A stretch of 64,000 nt of DNA, taken from assembly GCA_037044905.1 (NCBI GenBank), contig JBAOKB010000048.1, forward strand, positions 682,001 to 746,000. Reading direction: 5' to 3'. The notes below the pieces were generated by a model, which was not told the DNA's origin, did no database searches, and saw only the letters and a program-made list of their open reading frames with translations. The translations under genes and the position numbers were made by a program. Within the stretch, counting starts at the first letter, position 1. The number at the start of each line of letters is the position of its first letter. This DNA is from Hortaea werneckii (taxonomy: Eukaryota; Ascomycota; Dothideomycetes; Mycosphaerellales; Teratosphaeriaceae). Positions 31,886 through 43,299 of the stretch are shown one piece after another.

Positions 31886-33684
31886 TTTTGTCGTCGTGAC
31901 TGATCTGATTTTGCCCTCCGGATGAAGGGGCTCAATTTTTTTTATGCGCGGAATGCGTGTGTGGAATTGGGATCTTTGTGTGGCTAGGACCAACGTCTGA
32001 GATGGTCTGAGATGCAGTCAAATCTATTCAGAAGGTTCGAGCAATTTTGAAAAGTACTGCAGTGCGCACCTAGCCTGGATCACAAGATTTGAAATTCGGC
32101 TCGTAGGCAACACACACCGCCACCCATCTTCAACCTCCCTCTTGGGTTTCCTATTATATTGGACTAACTTCAAATAGGATGCATATTACGCAACTGTACT
32201 ACCAAATTTGCACAAGTGTGAGGCAAGCCTGAGTACTTTCACTTAGGATGGGCAGTGATATTCATTTCTTTTCTTCTTCTTCTTTTTCACAACCATTGAT
32301 CCATGAAGAAACCCAAAGTTGAAGGCATATCATTTTCGACAAAGGCCTATGTCCTCACATAGCCGAATTTGTCTGCTCTGCGAAATGGGACATGTCCTCT
32401 AGCCGTAGGTGCAGCATGGTCAAAAGGGCCAATCACCATAACATAATTTTAGAGATCTCGAGGAAGAAGTCAAAAACTTTGATGCTAATGGATGAGAACA
32501 GATGCTGGACCGGTTGCGGATCTATAGCCTCTTCGAACTCGAAGCTATTGCAGTGTCAGGTCACGTTCTAAAGAGTGATGTGACATGATGGACATCTCTG
32601 ATTACGATGCCTACAACGCAGAGTCGATCAGGTCATGGCCTCGCGCATTTGTTTGAAAGGAGCCGGTGTGTTCCACATGGCAGAGCTACCATTTTTCATC
32701 TATTTTCTCTCCAAGTCGGCTTCTCAGCCTTGAAATCTTGCAGATCAAAAGAGAAGTATGTTGTGCAAACCAAAAAAGCCAGCGATATAATCTACACAGC
32801 ATTTGAACGACCGTTTCCGTGACAATCGTGCGCGGTCCAGTGATCAGATAATCGGCGATTTGCTGTTCCATACCAGGCTCTAAACAGTGAGTAGGTATCA
32901 AACAAGCCTGTCACAATGCTTCTTAGCCGTCTGCTCTCCTGAACCGCACGGATATGTTGACTCCAGCACGCCTTGCAAGGGGTACAGATGACGAAGGTCA
33001 AATGTGTTTTATGGCTCTTCGCGCCTTGATCGTCTCCTTGAGCTGGAGATATCTTATAAATCCGAGTACCATCTCTCGGCAACTCTGACACTGCGCTTGC
33101 GTTTGTCAAAGTCCGTTGTTCGACCTGGTGATGGGAAGCGCGCACCGCTATGAGGCCCACGGAGCAGGAGGAACCGAAAAGTGTGAAGAATATGTCGGAT
33201 CGAGGAAGTTTTGCAGCCTCGGCTCCCCCTATCTGCTGCAACCATTACGCTGACTGCTACCTTTACCAACCACTGTGTGCGCTCTTCGCTTCCGACATCC
33301 TAAGCTCGGCTTCGGCGATGTGTCTACATCGGCAACAATGATGTAGTGCCCAATTGCATAAGAAAGCTGCCCCTCACTATTCACTCACTCAATCACAATT
33401 ACTGTAAGCCCGGCCGAACAGGCTAACACGTGGCTCAGCCACAAGGTCAGTCCAGTTTGGTCCCAAAAGGCAGAAGGTATAACTTTTGACTTGGCTAAGT
33501 CTGATGGATAAACCGTAGCGAATGCGAGGAGCAACAACTCCGCCGCAACCGAAAACGCAGATGGGGGTTCTGTGAGCCATAAATTGGCGGCAGGTGCAGC
33601 TACAATTGCGCTGGGCGCTTTTGTTACGCTGCTGTGAACATGTCCATCATTCAAGCAAGGAATCCATGTCATGGCCAGCTCTTT
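31886..33684. other. Gene-poor intergenic region
   Basis: About 1.8 kb between the tRNA and the histidine kinase 3' end. Several short open frames occur (for example one on the minus strand at 32792-33241), but none has recognisable motifs or good context. A CT-rich tract (TTCTTTTCTTCTTCTTCTTTTTC) lies at about 32266-32288. Confidence 0.5.
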
Positions 33685-36600
33685 TTACTTTTGAGCCTCA
33701 TTCACTATCGTACTGAGATCCGTCATCCTTACGGGCTTTGTAATGACCCTGTCGACGCCACTGCGTATGGCACCATCTCTTTCTTCTCCACTTGTTACGC
33801 CAGTGAGGGCCACAACCGTGCATCGCTGAAGTTTGCGTTTCTTCTCGACTTCGCGAATCTGTGCAGTGCTGTCGAATCCGTCCATCACCGGCATCGAGAG
33901 GTCCATCATGATCAGAAAGTACTTTGACGGGTTGTTGCTGTACATGTCAAGCGCTTGCTGCCCGTTGCCTGCACAATCGTAGTGCAGCTTCAGCTTTTTC
34001 ATGAGGGCGACGAGGAGCTTCATGTTGATTTCGTTGTCTTCGACCTGAATAAAAATGTCAGTAGACTGGCCATGCACGCAGTCAGTCGCGAGTAGATCCA
34101 TACCAGCAGCACAATAGACCCATCTTGGCCGTCGACCGACACATTAGCCTTGTCTGGAGCCTTGGCCGAGGATAAATCTCGCGTTTGAATCGGAAGGTTG
34201 CCCGTGAGAGATGCCCTTCTCGAAGTATTCCCTATCCCCTGAGATCGTGAAGGAGATTCTTTAGCTTCCTGAGCTGCAACCAAAAAACGTAATAGCTTGC
34301 GTGGGCCGATTCCTGGTAGATAGTCAGTAGATTTTCAAGCATGGATCACAATCGAAGACTCACGCTTGTGGGACAAAGAAAACTTTCACAGGAGCGCTAT
34401 CAAAATCAATGTTGCTCGAAATCGCACGTAGCGAAGGGGCCAAGACCAGAAGCGAAGCATGCTTCTCTTGGAGTTTCGTAAACAAATCCTCGTACTGAGC
34501 AGGGTCATTCTGCGCGAGCCACTTCAAGTCTGCCTCAGCAACTGCACAGACGGACGCGCCATCTTGCAAGTCCGATAGGTTGTTGACACTCGCCTCACAA
34601 GGGAGCCACTGGCGCGCAATGCTTTTCACGCTGTTAGCAACCGCTATACATCTCCCCGAGCCGTCGCGAGCATCGTTAATCTGAGGATGATAGAGCAAGA
34701 ACCTCTCTATCTCCAAGTGTTTGAGGTTGTCAAAGAGCCTATTGTCCGAAGTCGTCCCATCAGTCGATTCATGTCGTTGTGGGAATAGCGCGTTCAATGT
34801 GATGGAAACTCGAGTGCCGCGCTGCAATTCGCTATCAACATTCAGTCGGGCACCGATGTCTTCGCATATTTGTTTGACGATCGAAAGCCCGAGGCCGGTG
34901 CCCGTCGAGTGCGAGTCCACCTGCCGAAACGGAGTATACAGGCCCTGGGATAAGAAGGTCGGTGACATGCCGATGCCTGTATCCTCGACAACCAGGGTGA
35001 TATCAGCCCGTTCTTGGCCACCCGGTGTGGTCGTGATGTTCCCACTTTGAAGCTTGATGGTCACCGTGCCTTGAGGTGTGTACTTAAGCGCGTTAGAAAC
35101 CAAGTTGGTAATTATACGAGTCCAACTTCCTGGACTGATATCGATGACCCACGACCTTCGCCATGCAATGTCTAGTATGATGCTCAAAACCTCGATATGT
35201 CTGGCTTCGGAGTTGCCTCGCTCCGCTGATGACTCGGTCTCAGGAGGCGTCAACTTGGCCTGGCCTGAGTTACTTGGCCGGACCTTTAAACCTATAGGCG
35301 GACGCAACGGTTTCAATGACTTCCTCTGTCAGACGCGCTACGTCCAAGCGCATTGTAACGCCCATTTCAGTCTCGTCACCAGCGATGGAAGCTTGATGCG
35401 TGATGCGTCTGCTTTGGCACGATCTCGCCTTTGCGATTTGGAAAAGTTGCTGATTTTTGAGAAATCGAGGATATGATTGACAGTATCCAACAGCGTTCTA
35501 CCAGCCATGGAGATGGTGGAAATCATCTGTTCCTGGAATGCCGTTGGCTCGCTCTCCAGGAGAAATTCAGCGCCAGCGAGTACACCGTGCAATGGGGACC
35601 TCAATTCGTGACTCATAGAGCTGATAAAAGTACTCTTAGCTCTGTCAGCGGCCATTGCTTCTATCCTGCCAAGCTCAGCAAGTAGTGAATGGCTGAAAGC
35701 TGCCAAGTACGTTATGTCTTCGGCGGGGTCAAAGTATCGTAGCGGAGTCATGCTCCATACGAAGAGGCAGGTGCGATAGCGTTCAGAGCTGCTGTCCCAT
35801 ACAGGGAAGAAGGCGATGGTTCTAGCCCCCGGCATAATCTGTCCAAGCTTTTGGGCATCGCGATCTTTACGATTTGTTCGTGAGTCGGGCACCGGGGACG
35901 GTTCTGTAGCCTCGCCCGAACCTGCAGATCCCGTCTCGTCTCCGGAACTGGAAAGCACATCACCGGTGTCTTCATAATTGAAAATGTGACCTCGGGGAAA
36001 GCGTCGTATCAAAGATTCTAACCTCTTGACGGGCAGATTGAAAAGGTACTCGGATTCAGTCCCTTTGATGGTACTACGCTTTCGAGAAGAAAAGCCGTTC
36101 AGTTCACAAGGCCGATCGCTGGAGTCCTTGTCGGAGGTATCCGTATCGCTCGTAGAGCCAGGATAGCGTTCGCTGGCACTAGTGGTGCTAGTCCCTTCCG
36201 ATTGCTCAGACTGTTGGTCTGGAACCTTTCCCACGTGATCTTCTTGGCGCAGGTGTTGCCATGTTCGCGTCCGTGAAATACACCCCTTCGGCGTGTAGAG
36301 CTTCGCGGAGGAGGTTGCTCGCCCGACCGTATGCCTGTGTAGGATTTGATGGCCGACAGACCAGAATGACTTTTCTGGTCCTTTGTGGTTCCTTTGTCTT
36401 CTTTCTGCTGTCTGCTCGCCTTCAAGGGCTCCTTTGACCTACTGCTGTCTCTGGAGCTGTCGTTTTTAACCGGTTCCTGACCAAAGTCACGTCCTCCTAC
36501 GTTCTCGGACTCTCGAGTCCTTTCAGCAGCAGAGTTGCTGCCTGACGTGCCGAGGGCTAGGAAGTGTCAGTCTCGTGCTAAGATGCGGAAGAAATGAGGC

Positions 36601-37726
36601 AGCAACAGATACATACAAGCAACGCGACCTCGCCCTCGTCGCAGCCTCGCCAAGCGCCTCTGCGCAAGGGGACGATCATTGCTTTCTTGAATTCCGAATT
36701 CTGCAGCAAGTCTCCGATCTTGACCGGATCGATCTATGCTCTGCTTACGGTATCGTCCAGCTTTGTTGAGTCTTCTATCGTCTTGTTGTAGCCACCAGTG
36801 CCGGAGACTGTCCATTCCGTTATTAAATAGAGCGAGCCCTTGGATTAAGCGCTCGCTCCGCTGGCGCTGGGCTCTCACGATTGTCGCCTCCAGATGGTCC
36901 GTCACAGTGTCGGCCATATCCTCCAGATAGGTCAGTTCGTGAGCGCTAATCCCGAATCGGGGCTTGTCGTCCAAAAGAGTGTAACTTCCAATGACTGAGC
37001 CGCGAGGATCTCTGAGTGGTACACTTGCGAAAAACCGGAGCCACGAAGCGCGCTTCACAAAAGCACGCTGTTTCTCATCCTTCTGGCGATGGACATCCGG
37101 TATGATGAAGTGATGCTTCGAGATGCCAGCTGTGTAGTAAAATCCAGGATCCTCGGGCAATTGACGAAGCTGTGTTGCCTTGCGCCAATGATCAACTGCA
37201 AAGTCATTCAGGCCCTCAGATCGTTTCATACTGCAGGTTCCGATCCACGGAGCGTCTTTCGGGTCTTCCACGACATCATACTGCAGAGACATAGACCTTG
37301 TGGATTCTGCTAGCACATACTCAACAGTGCAAGAAATCAGTGAGACGACGACGCGGCGGACGTTCATACGCAAAGCACCCAGCTGCGCTAGAGCTGCCAA
37401 CGTGATATCAGGGCATGCCTCGGGCTCCGGTGTGTTCTGGTCGTCCGGGAAAGCGGCGCGTGAGATAAATGCTGGCTGATTTGCCTCCGCCCATGGATGG
37501 AGATATCTATCAGACCCAAAGTCAGCTGGCATTCTTTCTCCTCTTTTCATCTTAGAGATGATTTGATTGCTTTGACGCGTCTGGGCAATCATTCTTACCG
37601 AAAAACATCGCGCTCCCGGGCCCCCTCTGTGCGCGGCCTCATAAAGTACGAGTCCTCCTGCTCCTCACTTGGCTCGCTACGTTTGAGCCCCGGACGAGCA
37701 TCGTCCTCTGCTGTGCTTTCGGACAT
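33685..37726 (-). CDS. Hybrid sensor histidine kinase with GAF and receiver domains (several frameshifts)
   Basis: Two-component phosphorelay sensor of about 1250 aa. Exon 1 (37599-37726) is joined to ARRIVING YLHPW at 37506 across a 92 bp intron. Further introns are 36557-36616, 34313-34363 (probable) and 34045-34103. Domains in order: an N-terminal GAF-like region (WLRFFASVPLRDPRGSVIGS); a second GAF segment with RASNLLREALHAEGVYFTDA; HisKA with H-box SSMSHELRSPLHG; HATPase_c with NLVSNALKY (N-box), DTGIGMS (G1) and GTGLGLSIVKQI (G2); and a C-terminal receiver with phospho-acceptor Asp in MMDLSMPVMDG, the ALTG threonine and the TKPV lysine. Frame changes are needed near 36325, 36245, 35395 and 35290, and probably near 34312. 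No transmembrane segment is visible, so it is probably cytosolic. The stimulus is unknown. Confidence 0.9.
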
Positions 37727-38744
37727 AACACACGCAGGCTTGAATTGACTTCTGCCGTGGCAAGGGACTTGAAGAAGTCCGGCCAAATCTTCATCTGACG
37801 ATGGGGGTTAACCGCTGTAGTGAAGTCATTGGTCTAGAATTTCGCGAGCGTCAATCCCCGTCTCCCCGCGAACACTAAAATAGCGCAACATTGGTCAATG
37901 TCGACATGAAATCCGCATCAATTGATGGCCAGCACAATGAAATTTGTGGCATTCGATTCGCCCCCGCTCCGCAGGCGATCTTTGACCGCGGAACTTGCGG
38001 AGGTATGGCCAGCCTCCTGGTGAACAGTACCTCCTACTACAGAGACCTCATATAGGTCATCTAAACGACTTACTGCCACCTACCGATATTCGATCATGGA
38101 ATTCAAGGCCGGCTTCATGTCCATGAGAATCTTTTGTAGGATTGAGGCGATTGCCAAAGCTAGACAATCGGAATCCGCTCGTATGCTCGATAGTAAATGA
38201 CTGTATGTCCGCTGTATGTCTGTATGTTCTTATGTAGGGCACATCATTTTTGTGCCATGCATGCTAGAGCGTGAAAAGCAGGGAAACCAGAACTTGAGCG
38301 CCATATCCCGATGCCTCACACATTATGAACGCCACAAATGATGCAATCGCTAAGTTCGAGGAGAGTCTACCAAACAAAAGGTCGAGCCTCAAGTTGCGAC
38401 AACAAGAGGCTGGCTGAGGGGTGGTCCGACCACAGCGCTGTGAAGAGCCGAAGTGTTGAGTGTAGAGGCAAGATCGCTATCGTTGCGACTAGACGTCGTC
38501 ATATTGCCGAAAGGCATTGCGCTGGCTGATCGTTGTACGATGTCGAGTTTATAGCTCCAAAGGTCCGGTTAGACAGTACTGTGACGGTTTCCATCACAAT
38601 CACTTGCATTACCTGTTGGACAGGCTGGTAGATGTACTCCTCCTGGATCGCAAAGACGGCGGGCTGTGCGACCCCTGTGGTGCCAATAACGTATTAGCAG
38701 AGCAATTCAAACGACACCCACAGCCACCCTGCCAAGAGTGTGCT
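37727..38744. other. Intergenic region
   Basis: About 1 kb between the start of the histidine kinase gene and the Kre1-like gene. Its left part should hold the kinase promoter. If the Kre1-like frame is not shifted, coding sequence would extend down to 38609. Confidence 0.45.
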
Positions 38745-39257
38745 CTAGATCCTGATGCGGCCCGCAATGCCCGTCTCTTCAGGCATCGCATCCCTCTTGG
38801 TCTTGTTTTGCCAGTAGCCTTCAGTGTGCCGTAGCCGATCTGCCCTTGTCCTGCACTCGGCCATTGATCTGGAATTGAGGAAAACTGTTGGGTATAGATA
38901 ACCTCTACGTATGTTGTGAAAGGTGCTTCGGGGACGGTGGTTTCGAACCAATGCGTGGTAACAGTCGGGGCTTGGGAAGGCTGTGAAAAGGACACACCAA
39001 GGTTGGCGTTCTGATTCTGGCGAACTCTGCGAAGACAAAAGGGTTAGCTAAGATCGGCACCAGTACGGCTAGCAGCCTGGCACATCTTACTCTAAATGTG
39101 TGTTCTCGTCCGCTTCGAGAATCGGCAAGGGCATCGGCGTGACTTCAGCGCTTCGTGCCTCTGGAGACGAGGCCGGCGAAGGCAGTGCATCGGCAAGAAC
39201 ACATGTCGCCGAATAGAGCGCTGAAAGGAAGCAGGTGATGGTTGTGCGCTTCATCAT
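38745..39257 (-). CDS. Secreted Kre1-like cell-wall protein
   Basis: Two exons, 39091-39257 and 38745-39026, joined across a 64 bp intron (GTAAGA..CGCAG). The N-terminus MMKRTTITCFLSALYSATCVLA looks like a signal peptide, followed by a Pro/Glu-rich propeptide-like stretch. The second exon has VTTHWFETTVPEAPFTTYVEV, then YTQQFSSIPDQWPSAG and GQIGYGTL. This order (VTT.W....T, then YTQ.F, then G.IG.GTL) resembles the conserved core of Kre1-type beta-glucan-associated wall proteins. The C-terminus is uncertain. In the unshifted frame the protein runs to 38609 (194 aa) with an Arg-rich tail. With one base added at the TTTT run 38806-38809 it ends at 38745 (149 aa) in KTKRDAMPEETGIAGRIRI, which looks more natural. 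No clear GPI-anchor signal is seen in either version. Confidence 0.5.
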
Positions 39258-40474
39258 CTTATGGACGAGTAGTGGCTGGGCCGCTGGAAAGGCGTGAATA
39301 TGCTGCGGGTCGTGTGTACTGTACAAGTATATCTCAAAGGCGCTTGCTGTACTGCGTCAGATGTCAGCCTCATGCGTTGTCTCTGTTGGCTTGTGGTTGT
39401 ACGGATCAGCTTATCACTCAGAACTTACAGTAAGTAGCTGGAGGGTGTGGCGGTCCGTGAGATTGCGGACCTCGCGTCGGGTGATGTGGACAGTATATCC
39501 CTTATTTACAGTTGGCAAGAAGCTGGTCCACTGCGGCTTTCGAGGCAAGCGTAAATCGGTCGTAGCTCGACCTGGGAGAAGTGATGACCTCGACGGGAAG
39601 GTTCGTTGAGCTCCAGGACGTTTCTTGCCTGCAGGTGGTGTTCTTGCGCGGGGTGCAACTTTCGAACCTAATCCCTCCTTATAGCTGTAGGTAGCGACCG
39701 ACTGTACAGAACCAAGATAACAGTAACAACGAGAAAGGAACAAAGACCGGTGGGTGAAGAGGATGCTCTACGAACGCGCAATCACGAACGGGGTTCGGGG
39801 TGGATGGACATCAACGGGGCTTTTGATATTAAGATTTCCGGCTGCACCGGCCAGGGCCTCGTATTTGATTGGTGCGCAGCATCACAAATGGGAAAGGCTG
39901 CATGACACTAGCCATCTCCCGCGAAATTTCCATGGTTAACATGACGGGTGGCTGCAGCCACTTTTGGCCTCCACGGTCACTGGTCGTCAGCACCGGCAAT
40001 CCGCAGTGCAGTGGAGGGCCGTGTAAGAGGCATCTGGTCAAACCAGCAAAGGGCATGCATGTGTGTCAGTTGAGATGATGATTAAAGTTCTTGACTACAG
40101 CAGCCTCAGTGCCCCGTTACTGAACTGTATGGTACTGTACTGTACTGTATGTACCAGGAGACCGTTGTAGCAGTTGGTAGGATGAAAAGGCTCAATAAGG
40201 TTGGTGCAGCCCGGCAGCGGTCGCTTGCTTGCACTGGACCGAGGTGGGCGCAGTGGCACGAGGGGCACGCTCGCCGGGAGGGAGGAGCTCAGCTTGCTTA
40301 CAAGGTATAAGGTACATGTATCGTCCATAGCAACCGTCTTTCTGTAAGTGCTGTATCATCCATTCAAGCCTGCTCTCACCTCGCTCTGTTGTTGTGCCTA
40401 TCCACACAAACGCCACCCAACCAGCTGTCCGCCATTTGACCAAAAGGACTCGGCTCAGCACAGCAACCGTCGCC
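39258..40474. other. Intergenic region
   Basis: About 1.2 kb between divergent genes (Kre1-like and MAPEG). A short GTACT/GTACTGTACTGTACTGTA repeat lies at about 40130-40150. No gene is supported. Confidence 0.5.
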
Positions 40475-40917
40475 ATGCCTGCCTCAACCCTCCTTACGAC
40501 TCAGCCTCTCCTGGGCCCCGTCGTGGGCCTGTCTCATGGCATTTTGTCATGGAAGCCTGGATGTATGCACTGCGGATCCCCGCCATGTCCAAGTACAAAG
40601 TCGACGTCTCCCCGGACAAGATCAAAGATGACATGGCCAACAAGGTCCCGGCCAGCGTGCACTGGCCGGCCGAGAATTACAACCATCTCATGGAGCAACC
40701 GACGCAGTTCTACGCCATCGCACTTGCCATGAATCAGATGGGACTGAGGGACAGTACCAGTGTGAAGCTGGCTTGGACCTATGTCGGACTGAGGATTGTC
40801 CACAGCCTGGTGCAAAGCACTAACAACAAGATCATGGTGCGCTTCCAACTTTTCGCGGCCAGCAGCTTGGTGTTGTTGGGCTTGACCGCGAAGGGCGTAA
40901 TGGAATACATGCACTAG
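40475..40917 (+). CDS. MAPEG family membrane protein (one frameshift)
   Basis: Small integral membrane protein of the MAPEG superfamily (microsomal glutathione S-transferase/eicosanoid-related), probably in the ER. It is 147 aa after adding one base near 40528-40534. This shift joins the N-terminal MPASTLLTTQPLLGPVVGL to VSWHFVMEAWMYALRIPAM. The MAPEG core contains VHWPAENYNHLMEQPTQFYAIALA, matching the family's N-x-x-E-x-P-x-F pattern. Helices LAWTYVGLRIVHSLVQ and FQLFAASSLVLLGLTAKGVM follow. A substrate or glutathione-transferase activity cannot be deduced, since many fungal MAPEG members are uncharacterised. Confidence 0.88.
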
Positions 40918-41319
40918 GAATGCATCTCCAAGAGAGGAGGATGACATGCAGGGAAGTTGTGGCACACGATGGGCTCGGAGAATCAGTCACAATATTGGGA
41001 GAACATGTCTAGGGCCAAGGGTCTTGTAATTGAACAATATGTATTCGGTTCTCTCCGCACAATGCAAAGGCCTCTCAAGGCGGATGTTTTGGCGATGTAT
41101 CTCCTATCGGACCAGCAATAAGAGACTGCCTGCGAAGCGAAAAGGTGTTGCAAGACATTCCTTGACATTTGTAGGAATCCACCGGCTTGAAGCTTGAATA
41201 CAGCTTATAACCTTTGTCTTGACGGAGATTATAGGCCAATCTGGGAACCATCGTTACAAAAGCAAACGCTTCATTTGATATCAGTAAATGGTATTTGAGC
41301 ACGTAAATCATCCGCGAAC
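40918..41319. other. Intergenic region
   Basis: About 400 bp between two convergent genes; nothing specific is seen. Confidence 0.5.
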
Positions 41320-41505
41320 CTACTTTTGAGGACTGCAGACACCATCCATTTGCTTGAGAAGCTGACATTGCAGTGCACAAGTCGGAGAGCCTGTAAGCGG
41401 GCATAGAAGGCTGTTGAGTAGCTGTCGCTCTTCGAGTGCCGGTGCAGGAGCTGCAAGGGATGCTCCAGTGAATGCCAAAAGAAGGGCGAGGAAAGTGAAC
41501 TGCAT
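41320..41505 (-). CDS. Small secreted cysteine-containing peptide (61 aa)
   Basis: The chosen Met begins a textbook signal peptide, MQFTFLALLLAFTGASLA, with cleavage expected after the ASLA or AAPA region. A short pro-segment follows, ending in the acidic/basic LEERQ, which resembles propeptide ends in fungal secreted peptides. The mature part, about 30 residues, contains four Cys (LLCPLTGSPTC..QC....GVC), enough for two disulfides. Such proteins are candidate effectors, antimicrobial peptides or wall-active peptides. No homologous family is recognised with confidence and no toxic activity is implied. The frame is open upstream of the chosen Met, but that part is basic and not secretory. Confidence 0.6.
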   Translation of the reverse strand: MQFTFLALLLAFTGASLAAPAPALEERQLLNSLLCPLTGSPTCALQCQLLKQMDGVCSPQK

Positions 41506-42319
41506 GATGACAGGTATTTTTCTGTTGCGAAGGATGTGTTGTCGACTTGGAGTGGAGTATTTCAATAGAAGCGACGTTTTGGGCATGCAAGTCTCCGTGC
41601 TGATCGTCGTGGACGCTGGAGCGACTATATATTTTGGAAATACCAGCGGAGATCATCATTCCGCGGTGACGATTCATTCGTATATCGTTCTACCGATCAT
41701 AGCAACCATAGTGTTTCCACCAGCTTGCAAAGACGCCATGGCCACGCGAGTATGTCTGTCATTCTGAAACCTAGTAGGAGATGCAGCGAATCATGCCCAT
41801 CGAAATGGTGTCGGCTTGCCGCCAAAATCACCAACCGCGTGGAGAGTTGGTGGGATAGAATAGACGGTCGAAGACTAACCGAGGCTTTGACGCTTTCATG
41901 CGGGGGAATTGAGGAGGTGAAGTTACTGAAGTGAAGTTAAAGTTTTGATGCAGCTTCACATGCTACCGAAAGGGCGAAGTAGCAAACCCACCTGACTTCT
42001 CAATCCATACTTCTGTGACTTTCTGTGCAAATATCTGGTCCAACTCCAGACGGTGTAACAGCTCCACAAATACTCACCTCAAAGCAAAAGGCCTTTTTGC
42101 GTGGGCCCAAAGTGCAAGGCAAGATCTGCAATCCTCACCGTCACCGTTGATCCGTTTTGCCGCTAGGAGGTGTCCTCGGACAAAGGTTTCAACATATCCG
42201 AAAGTGAGCTGTTCAGATACATACCTCCACTCAGGAGTTCATAGACCCATCCATCGCCTGGCATCGGAGACACTCTGTACTGTCGTGCCTCGATACTCTC
42301 ACACAACGTTCCACAAAGG
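41506..42319. other. Intergenic region
   Basis: About 810 bp between the divergent secreted-peptide and short-chain dehydrogenase genes; no gene is supported. Confidence 0.45.
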
Positions 42320-43299
42320 ATGTCATCACCAGTGGCGATAGTAACAGGTGGCGGTTCGTGTTTGCCCAAGTAAGCGGACTGTACTCCGACTGAACATCAG
42401 ACAGGCAGCGGCATTGGCCTTGCAGTAGCAGATCATCTTGTCTCTGTTCGTGGCTTCCGCGTTGCAATTTTTGACATTGATGAGACTCGAGGTAAAGGTG
42501 CAGCAGTCAGACTTGCAGGAGATGATACCGATCGCTGTAGCTTTCACCATGTCGATGTGACGAGATACGAGAAGCAGGCGGATGCCTTCAAACAGGTCTT
42601 CAAATGGGGAGGCGGCCGGCTTGACTTGCTCTTCGCTAATGCCGTGAGTTCATCTCCCGCTCGACTGGCAGTATGTGCTAACACGGGTCGCATCAGGGAA
42701 TTGCGGACACTGACAGCATCTACCAAAGCTTAGCTCCGGTGGACGCAGAGACAGGCCTACCGCCGCCGCTCAACCTGACGATCCTAGACGTCGATCTTGG
42801 CGCTGTCATCCAAGGCGTTCACCTCGCCAGACACTTCTTCGCCCAAAATCCGAGGCCAGGCGGCAAAATAGCGATTACAGCCAGCTGTCTCGGCGTGTAT
42901 GCGTCTCACAGTGTTCCGCTTTACAGCTCGGCCAAACACGCCCTGGTTGGGCTTGTTCGCTCTTCGGCACCTGTATTCGCAGGAATGAACATCACTATCA
43001 ACGCCCTCTTGCCCGTACTTGTTGAGACTAACATTTGGCCGGAGCATGCGAAGCATCTTGTTGATGATGCGCAGCTGACGCCCATGAGTACTGTCTGCAA
43101 AGCTTTCGACCTGTTCCTGGATAGCGAGATGACGGGCCAGACTATGGAGCTAGCGCTCGATCAATTGATCTTCAGACAACAGCAGGACTACACGAATGAC
43201 AACGCACGGTGGATGTGCGAGTTCCACGAGCTTTTCGAGACAGCAGCCGCACCTCTGTTGCCGAAGCCGCCAGGCCATAATTTCGTGCGGTCGAAGTAG
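42320..43299 (+). CDS. Short-chain dehydrogenase/reductase
   Basis: Classical NAD(P)-dependent SDR of 291 aa, intact. Three exons: 42320-42353 (34 nt), 42405-42643 and 42697-43299. The 51 bp first intron (GTTCGT..ACAG, with a CTGAAC branch site) splits the cofactor motif, so that AIVTGGGSGIG is only formed after splicing. The second intron is 53 bp (GTGAGT..CATCAG). Other motifs: FDIDE (adenine-ribose acidic residue, suggesting NAD preference), LLFANAG (NNAG motif), catalytic Ser in ITASCLG, and YSSAK (Tyr-x-x-x-Lys). The pattern is like fungal proteins labelled 15-hydroxyprostaglandin dehydrogenase-like; the substrate is unknown. Spliced length is a whole number of codons. Confidence 0.92.

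Noticed and set aside
32792..33241. 149-codon open frame (-) in the gene-poor region
   Set aside because: The CTPCKACW stretch briefly suggested a zinc-cluster protein, but the Zn2Cys6 spacing is absent.
37727..43299. Secondary-metabolite gene cluster (kinase, transporter, SDR, MAPEG)
   Set aside because: There is no backbone enzyme (PKS, NRPS, terpene synthase) and the neighbours have unrelated roles.
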